From assembly GCA_022842325.1 (NCBI GenBank), contig JALHPU010000040.1, forward strand, positions 1 to 35,911: a stretch of 35,911 nt of DNA, in the 5' to 3' direction. The stretch's first letter is position 1. The number at the start of each line of letters is the position of its first letter. This document shows, one piece after another, positions 31,801 through 35,911 of this stretch. The notes beneath the pieces were generated by a model. It was not told where the DNA came from. It saw only the letters and a list, made by a program, of their open reading frames with translations, and did no database searches. Origin of the DNA: Sulfuritalea sp. (GTDB lineage: Bacteria > Pseudomonadota > Gammaproteobacteria > Burkholderiales > Rhodocyclaceae). A program made the position numbers and the translations under genes.

Positions 31801-34800
31801 TTGCCGCCGGTCCAGCTCAGCGCGCCGCCGCTTTGCAGGTTCGCCGTGCCGCTGTAGGTGCCTCCCGCCAGATCGAGGTTGGTGGCGCTCAGGTTGCCGC
31901 TGAATGCGGCACCGCCCAGTACCTGGTTGGCGCCGGCGCCGCTGAAGCTGCTGCCGGTATTGAAGCTGCTGGTACTGTTGTAGCGGATGGCACCGGTGGC
32001 GACGGTGAACGTGCCGCCGTTGCTGGTCAGCGGGATGTTGAAGTCGGTGTTTCCGGCGCCGGCCGTCTTCTGGAACACTCCGGCATTGACCACCGAGGCA
32101 CCGCCGCCGGCGGATACGAAGGCCTGGTTGTTCTGCACCGTGAAGGTACCGGTATTGAGTACCGATGCGCTGTTTTGCACGTTGATGTGGTTGCCGCTGT
32201 TGGACCAGATCGCCGTGCCGGCGTTGTTGAGCTGGTAGCCCTCGCCTATCGTGAGCTGCGTCGTGCCGTTCAGGTTCAGCGTGCCGCCTGCGGCGATTAC
32301 CGTGCTGCCCGCCCCGCTCATGGTGCCGCCGCTGAAGTTCATCACGCCATTCACGGTCACGGTTCCCGTGCCGCCCAGGGTACCGCCCGTGAAACTGAAC
32401 ACACCGCTGCTACCGACGCCGGAAGCGCCAGAAAGGCTCAGCGAACCGGCACCGAGCACCAGGGTCTCGTCACCCGGAATCGAGAAGCTGCGCGGCGAGA
32501 TCGCCGAGCTGATGGAGATGGTGCTGGTGCCGCCGGCGTTGTCGATCACCGCATCCTCGGTCGAGTTCGGCAGATGGCCGCGGCTCCAGTTCGCCACCGA
32601 GGTGGTCCAGTCGGCGGACCCGCCGATCCAGCGATTGACCAGGCTGCCGACGCCATAGACCAAGTCGTTGCCCAGGACCGACACGGTCCCGGTAACGTCG
32701 ACGGGATAGTTGATGACGGCAAAGCTGCCGCCGGGCGGGCCGCCCGCGCTGGCGATGCTACGGTTGCCTGCGCCGCCCATGCCGGCATCGACAAGGTTCA
32801 GGGTGCCGCCCAGCGTCGCCGTGCCGCTGACATTCACTGCGTCGAAACTGGCGCCGCCGAGTTCGATCTGCAGCGTGCCGCCTGCGCCCAGGGCCAGGTT
32901 GCCGGTGATGTTCAGCGTCGCCGTGTCGCCGGCGCCGACTCCCGGGGAAATCGTACCGTTGTTGGTCAGCGTGTTGCCGGCGCCGAGGTTCAGGCTGCCG
33001 CCGCCGCTGATGACTCCGCTCGCGGCATTGAGCAGCGAATTGCCGTTCGTGGAAAGGGAAGCGCCAGCTGCGACGCCAACCGCACCATCATTCGAGTTGG
33101 AGGCAAATCCGCCACGCTGCAACAGCACCGTGCCGGTGTTCACATTGAAGCTGCCGGCATTGGCCAGGTTGAACAGCAAGGCGTCGTCATTGCTCGCGCC
33201 GCCCAGCGTCAGCGTCCCTGTGCCGGCGGAGCGCCTCAGTTCGGCACCGGCCTGGTTGTCGAAGCTCAGGGTGTGCGTCCAGGCCGAACAGCAGTCATCA
33301 AGCGAGTCGGTCAGCGTCAGGTCGCCCTGAATGTCGAACAGGGCGCCACTGACGTTGGTGATGCTGGAGCTGACGTGGGCTGCGCCCGAGTCGCCATTGA
33401 TCGTGCCGCCACTCCAGAGGATGGTGCCTTCGTTGCTGATCGCGCTGCCGCCGCGCAGGTTCTTGCTGCCGCCTGTCAGGCTCCAGGTGCCGCCAGGGGC
33501 CACCCTCAGGTTGCCGCTCAGGGCGCCGCCGCTCCAGCTGCTGGCGCTCCCGGTCAGGCTCAGTTGCCCGCTGCCGGCCACGGTGCCGCCGCTGTGGGCG
33601 AGTTTGGTGGTGTTCAGCGTGGCGCCGGCGCCGACGGTCAGGGTGCCGCCGCTGACTTGCAGGTCGGTAGCACTCGATGCGCCGGCGTAGGTGATGGCAC
33701 CGCCCGATAGCTTCAGGATGCCCGCCCCGCTTTGCGTGACGCCGGTGAAGGTGTGCGTGCCTGCGGCATAGTCGAGCAGTGCGCCGCTGCCGATGCCGAT
33801 GCTGCCCGTCGAGCTGGTGGTGCCGGCGCGGGCGATCACCGCCGTGCCGGTGTTCACATTGAAGCTGCCGGCATTGGCCAGGTTGAACAGCAAGGCGTCG
33901 TCATTGCTCGCGCCGCCCAGCGTCAGCGTCCCTGTGCCGGCGGAGCGCCTCAGTTCGGCACCGGCCTGGTTGTCGAAGCTCAGGGTGTGCGTCCAGGCCG
34001 AACAGCAGTCATCAAGCGAGTCGGTCAGCGTCAGGTCGCCCTGAATGTCGAACAGGGCGCCACTGACGTTGGTGATGCTGGAGCTGACGTGGGCTGCGCC
34101 CGAGTCGCCATTGATCGTGCCACCACTCCAGAGGATGGTGCCTTCGTTGCTGATCGCGCTGCCGCCGCGCAGGTTCTTGCTGCCTCCCGTCAGGCTCCAT
34201 GTGCCGCCAGGGGCGACTCTCAGGTTGCCGCTCAGGGCGCCGCCGCTCCAGCTGCTGGCGCTCCCGGTCAGGCTCAGTTGCCCGCTGCCGGCCACGGTGC
34301 CACCGCTGTGGGCGAGGTTGGCGGTACTCAGCGTGGCGCCTCCACCGACGGTCAGGGTGCCGCCGCTGACTTGCAGGTCGGTAGCACTCGAGGCGCCGGC
34401 GTAGGTGATGGCACCGCCCGATAGCTTCAGGATGCCCGCCCCGCTTTGCGTGACGCCGGTGAAGCTGTGCGTGCCTGCGGCATAGTCGAGCAGTGCGCCG
34501 CTGCCGATGCCGATGCTGCCCGTCGAGCTGGTGGTGCCGGCGCGGGCGATCACCGCCGTGCCGGTATTCACATTGAAGCTGCCGGCATTGGCCAGGTTGA
34601 ACAGCAAGGCGTCGTCATTGCTCGCGCCGCCCAGCGTCAGCGTCCCTGTGCCGGCGGAGCGCCTCAGTTCGGCACCGGCCTGGTTGTCGAAGCTCAGGGT
34701 GTGCGTCCAGGCCGAACAGCAGTCATCAAGCGAGTCGGTCAGCGTCAGGTCGCCCTGAATGTCGAACAGGGCGCCACTGACGTTGGTGATGCTGGAGCTG

Positions 34801-35911
34801 ACGTGGGCTGCGCCCGAGTCGCCATTGATCGTGCCGCCACTCCAGAGGATGGTGCCTTCGTTGCTGATCGCGCTGCCGCCGCGCAGGTTCTTGCTGCCTC
34901 CCGTCAGGCTCCAGGTGCCGCCAGGGGCCACCCTCAGGTTGCCGCTCAGGGCGCCGCCGCTCCAGGTGTTCGCATTCCCCGCCAGGCTCAACTGCCCCGT
35001 GCCTGAAAGCGTGCCGCCCGAATGATTCAGCGTGGCGCCGGCCCCGATTTGCGAGGCCTGCGCCAGATCGAGGCTGCCCGCGGTGAGCGACAGGGTTTCA
35101 TCGCCGGTCATCTTGAGGCTCCTGGCTGCCTCGGCGGTATTGACGGTGATGGTATAGGCACCGCCGGCCTGGTCGATCACGGCGTCCACCGTACCGTCCG
35201 GCTTGACGCCGCGGCTCCAATTGGCGCCAGTGCTCCAGTTGCCGCTGCCGGCGAGTGTCCAAAAGTTCATCAGCCCGGCGATGGTCAGCGTTCCGCTCGT
35301 GGTGCTCAAGGCAAACGAGAAGTTGGGATTGGCCGCCAGCGAGCTTACGGTGGCCGTTCCCGAGGTGGTTCCGGCGGGACTGAGCAGAGCGAAGGAATTC
35401 CCGGTTCCGCCGGTAAATCCGCCGACCGACTGGAAACGGATGTCCCCGCCCAGAACCAGGTTGCCGGTCAGGGTGACCTGGTCGTACTGGCTTCCCGCCG
35501 TCGTGCCGCCGATGTCGGCTTCGACGATCGAGGTGCCACCGAGCGTGAGATTGCCCGTGATGCCCAGCGCCGCCGTGTTGCCGGCGCCGACTCCCGGGGC
35601 GATGGTGCCATTGTTGGTCAGCGTGTTGCCGGCGCCGACATTGATGGTGCCGGCGCCCGACAGGATGCCGCTACTGGTGAAACCGCCGGTCCGGGTGAAG
35701 GTGGTGGCACTTGCCAGATTGATCGTGCCGGCCTGGGTGAACGTGCCACCAACGACGGAGAGCGCACCGGCGCTGACATTCAGCGTGCCCGTGTTGCTGA
35801 AACTGTTGACCTCGATCGCCGTAGTACCGGCGTTGGTCTTGTTGAATGTGCCGCTGTTGAAGACGTTGGTGCCGCTCGCGCCGTTGCGCCAGGCGATCAC
35901 CCAGGTGCCGG
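25824..35911 (-). CDS. Giant filamentous-haemagglutinin-like adhesin with MBG/YDG domains, 5' truncated
   Basis: The frame is open to the window edge, giving over 3,360 residues; the N-terminus, with any secretion signal, lies outside. The body is beta-helix-like Gly/Ser/Thr/Asn-rich sequence with four W-x-G...NW units (near 35240, 32610, 31000 and 27070). A 238-residue unit is tandemly repeated at 33131-34965. MBG domains with YGDA motifs and a YDG domain (TKTYDGTTS) lie at about 27110-27850. The C-terminal tail is Thr-rich, then Lys/Glu/Asp-rich, ending KKVAQCS. There is no C-terminal beta-barrel, so two-partner secretion is likely; no TpsB partner is in the window. It probably acts in surface adhesion or biofilm formation. 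Confidence 0.9.
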   Translation of the reverse strand, partial: GTWVIAWRNGASGTNVFNSGTFNKTNAGTTAIEVNSFSNTGTLNVSAGALSVVGGTFTQAGTINLASATTFTRTGGFTSSGILSGAGTINVGAGNTLTNNGTIAPGVGAGNTAALGITGNLTLGGTSIVEADIGGTTAGSQYDQVTLTGNLVLGGDIRFQSVGGFTGGTGNSFALLSPAGTTSGTATVSSLAANPNFSFALSTTSGTLTIAGLMNFWTLAGSGNWSTGANWSRGVKPDGTVDAVIDQAGGAYTITVNTAEAARSLKMTGDETLSLTAGSLDLAQASQIGAGATLNHSGGTLSGTGQLSLAGNANTWSGGALSGNLRVAPGGTWSLTGGSKNLRGGSAISNEGTILWSGGTINGDSGAAHVSSSITNVSGALFDIQGDLTLTDSLDDCCSAWTHTLSFDNQAGAELRRSAGTGTLTLGGASNDDALLFNLANAGSFNVNTGTAVIARAGTTSSTGSIGIGSGALLDYAAGTHSFTGVTQSGAGILKLSGGAITYAGASSATDLQVSGGTLTVGGGATLSTANLAHSGGTVAGSGQLSLTGSASSWSGGALSGNLRVAPGGTWSLTGGSKNLRGGSAISNEGTILWSGGTINGDSGAAHVSSSITNVSGALFDIQGDLTLTDSLDDCCSAWTHTLSFDNQAGAELRRSAGTGTLTLGGASNDDALLFNLANAGSFNVNTGTAVIARAGTTSSTGSIGIGSGALLDYAAGTHTFTGVTQSGAGILKLSGGAITYAGASSATDLQVSGGTLTVGAGATLNTTKLAHSGGTVAGSGQLSLTGSASSWSGGALSGNLRVAPGGTWSLTGGSKNLRGGSAISNEGTILWSGGTINGDSGAAHVSSSITNVSGALFDIQGDLTLTDSLDDCCSAWTHTLSFDNQAGAELRRSAGTGTLTLGGASNDDALLFNLANAGSFNVNTGTVLLQRGGFASNSNDGAVGVAAGASLSTNGNSLLNAASGVISGGGSLNLGAGNTLTNNGTISPGVGAGDTATLNITGNLALGAGGTLQIELGGASFDAVNVSGTATLGGTLNLVDAGMGGAGNRSIASAGGPPGGSFAVINYPVDVTGTVSVLGNDLVYGVGSLVNRWIGGSADWTTSVANWSRGHLPNSTEDAVIDNAGGTSTISISSAISPRSFSIPGDETLVLGAGSLSLSGASGVGSSGVFSFTGGTLGGTGTVTVNGVMNFSGGTMSGAGSTVIAAGGTLNLNGTTQLTIGEGYQLNNAGTAIWSNSGNHINVQNSASVLNTGTFTVQNNQAFVSAGGGASVVNAGVFQKTAGAGNTDFNIPLTSNGGTFTVATGAIRYNSTSSFNTGSSFSGAGANQVLGGAAFSGNLSATNLDLAGGTYSGTANLQSGGALSWTGGNFSGANSFTVGAGATLNLDGAAQVTLGESYQLINAGTVNWSGTGNLNVQNVAALVNNAGATINLQNNQSVVSAGGGASFSNSGSIVKANAGTSTVNIAFNQLAGGVIDLGSGAVFSTGGSALTNPAGAEIRGIGTIAADGAGLANNGTIRPGGSGAAGTLSVAGNFSNGATGVIEAEVGGVLAGSQYDVLAVSGSATLGGTLNAVPINGFVPASESFDVITAGAMSGSFATESLPYGTNAAIVGSNFRLTHSGLICVGICWDGGAGTSNWADANNWTGNALPGSSDYVTLGLVAGVSISHAAGNDSIKGMGSTSNNHLTISGGSLVLNDPLETSLLLGNLAVTGSGVFTNHGTLNASVLNQSGGTVNGSGLLRVTTDFNHTGGSFAPTGSVDLTRSLGHFGFGPFSTNGTIRLATTGGFDITLNGNMQTTNTGLADNVVALQISSGRDILVAPGTSLATVTSGALQLTAGRHINLKVSDGGNSIGSSITALGNLDLSAGTGSITKTDPDGFSISGANVMLDAGTDIGAFGNITATLGTLELTAGTTLSTAALSAPGSMTISAPGAISIAAATHSGGAGSSDISITSTGSTVSTGTVSARRHLAIAGVTGLSLGTLTAGASGNGLMTLNNTGAASDVTLNGNVQTTNTGLAANVAALQIGSGRDILVAPSTNLTTVTSGALQLTAGRDINLKVSDGGNSIGSTHTAAGDLLLNATGAVTRSDPDGLSLAGKQINVSAASFTPGAGGGMTANAGDIQVTVSAAINTTSYGVTAAQNLTFSGSSLTASNLSATAGALNLSSASTVSAGTLTAGTGITVTGAGAINLGNLTANNGAILLTGTGAGTDITLNGSLQASNSGLLITDNGIDISAGQDILVGPGSSLGTLGSGGIRMNAGRHLNLKVSDGGNSIGSTITALGNLELSAGTGSITKTDPDGFSISGANVMLDAGTDIGAFGNITATLGTLELTAGTTLSTAALSAPGSMTISAPGAISIAAATHSGGAGSSDISITSTGSTVSTGTVSARRHLAIAGVTGLSLGTLTAGASGNGLMTLNNTGAASDVTLNGNVQTTNTGLAANVAALQIGSGRDILVAPSTNLTTVTSGALQLTAGRDINLKVSDGGNSIGSTHTAAGDLLLNATGGSVFRTDPDALSLNSGGSFVAAFAGTLDTSLIGSIGNGLSITDTSGNLSLGSLSVTGPVSITASTGSLDLNDLTGSTLFAQAGGGGLTLNAGSLLSATAASGDSIVLDAGIGDFVNSSGSATPLAVAGTARYLIYTADSGTVSLGGLVAGQVYDKTYVTYPPASVTQTGNRLLYANAGTPYVVLIDNASRLYGDADPIFTFLLTPDAGDTLAGSPLLSSTATLASNVGSYPINGATGSLVADSNRGFSFTPGTLAINPAPLTVTAANANRVYGDANPAFSGTISGFRNSETSAVFTAQPTYSSAANATSNVGSYAIVGAGGTATNYSFSYVDGNLTVDPRSLTLTMGATTKTYDGTTSVAVLPAPTFGNVVNGDDANLGFGAGSGTYHTRHAGTGKTVSYSGLVLGGSAAGNYSLGGSTASGSGSISPLTNITWTGGGGDGNWSNAANWGGIIVDGGNVLAADLVGNSVTYDAASGTTSLSSLANVGGLTMAGGTLGVGGAISTPQYAQSGGLLNGAGSLSVTQDFSKSGGTLAMAGPLSIAQKTGNLVFGNDVALLLGAVSTLAGDIDITAVGGITTTAAVSANGGLLRLAALSPIDVGSGGLNASGDMTLSALTPHAGSTIAVGGALLAGGTVRLQAHAGIMQNASISGQNIDLGTATGNIVMAAGAVSSVPAGGSINYSAIAGTIASAPANFAGATPTLVDSGSTRVTDTAINDIVITVTRTTEALADEPTSAPVAPTTTTETASGPTLASLTTQTTGGETGTFGDTEPTVGAGATQSDRLETAPAGTSTQPTDSQTTESAPAGGGEDKDTGKTQDEKKDAQKDEKKKTAESKEDKKDERRAATKKVAQCS
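28402..30293 (-). repeat. Long direct repeat within the adhesin gene
   Basis: 28402-29024 and 29671-30293 (about 623 bases) read as identical, offset by 1,269 bases or 423 codons. Similarity continues at a lower level for about 100 bases beyond. The protein segments run from LNLKVSDGGNSIGS-like to DPDGFSISGANVMLDAGTDI stretches. Near-identity at DNA level indicates recent duplication or gene conversion. Confidence 0.9.
33131..34965 (-). repeat. 714-base tandem repeats in the adhesin gene
   Basis: Copies lie at 33131-33844 and 33845-34558, with a partial third copy at 34559-34965; the period is exactly 714 bases (238 residues). Copies differ by only scattered, mostly silent bases. Each unit encodes SGGALSGNLRVAPGGTWSLT and a DDCCSAW motif with adjacent cysteines. 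Confidence 0.95.

Noticed and set aside
28425..33710. A 1,761-codon open frame on the + strand, plus several 200-700 codon frames within 25,833-35,025
   Set aside because: They are antisense to the adhesin. GC-rich, low-complexity, repeated sequence leaves opposite frames open, and the products are Arg/Ala/Gly- or Val/Pro/Leu-rich without any motif.
33131..34965. Regular direct repeats as a CRISPR array
   Set aside because: Units are 714 bases, in frame and coding, with no short repeat/spacer alternation and no cas genes.

Overview
The window looks like the chromosome of a GC-rich betaproteobacterium. The 3' end of a tmRNA gene (2781-2809) has the betaproteobacterial form, and the core genes (NarL-type two-component pair, CBS protein, O-acetylhomoserine sulfhydrylase, FHA-like giant adhesin with MBG/YDG domains) would suit Rhodocyclales or relatives. 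The genus is an inference and cannot be fixed from this sequence alone.

Layout. (1) 1-2809 is the right end of a first integrated island: a 5'-truncated UvrD-like helicase, an excisionase-like gene, a tyrosine integrase with an N-terminal arm-binding domain, and an attachment site that is the displaced 3' end of ssrA, followed by the ssrA terminator. (2) 2810-3014 is a short chromosomal spacer with hairpins. (3) 3015-18335 is a second, complete element. It is bounded by a 21-bp direct repeat exactly 15,300 bp apart that lies in the anticodon stem-loop of tRNA-Thr(TGT). An orphaned 3' half of the tRNA gene is at the left end and an intact tRNA is at the right end. (4) 18363-25770 is core chromosome: sensor kinase and response regulator, CBS protein, DUF465 protein, metY, alpha/beta hydrolase, DUF2189 membrane protein and MFS transporter, all on the + strand. 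(5) 25824-35911 is the 3' part of a giant adhesin gene on the - strand that runs off the window.

The 15.3-kb element has the gene content of a phage satellite or phage-inducible island. It has its own integrase, a HigB/HigA-type toxin-antitoxin pair, a DUF6499/DUF2285-like regulator and a run of small coupled genes. It also has a CHC2-TOPRIM primase and VapE-type helicase (split by one base), followed by a dense cluster of GTCC(T/G)ACC repeats that could be its replication origin. Next come one virion-type protein, both terminase subunits and a Mor-like gene. No capsid, portal, protease or tail genes are present, so packaging would need a helper phage.

Two places in the element show the same architecture. 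A small cargo gene sits between a full copy and a partial copy of a neighbouring core gene: the higA 3' end is duplicated around a 148-aa gene, and the terL 5' end is duplicated around a Cys-rich 100-aa gene. At terL the duplication keeps the translational-coupling signal. These two loci, the tRNA repair and the self-packaging gene set are the most interesting observations here. All functional statements rest on motif reading by eye, with no database search.
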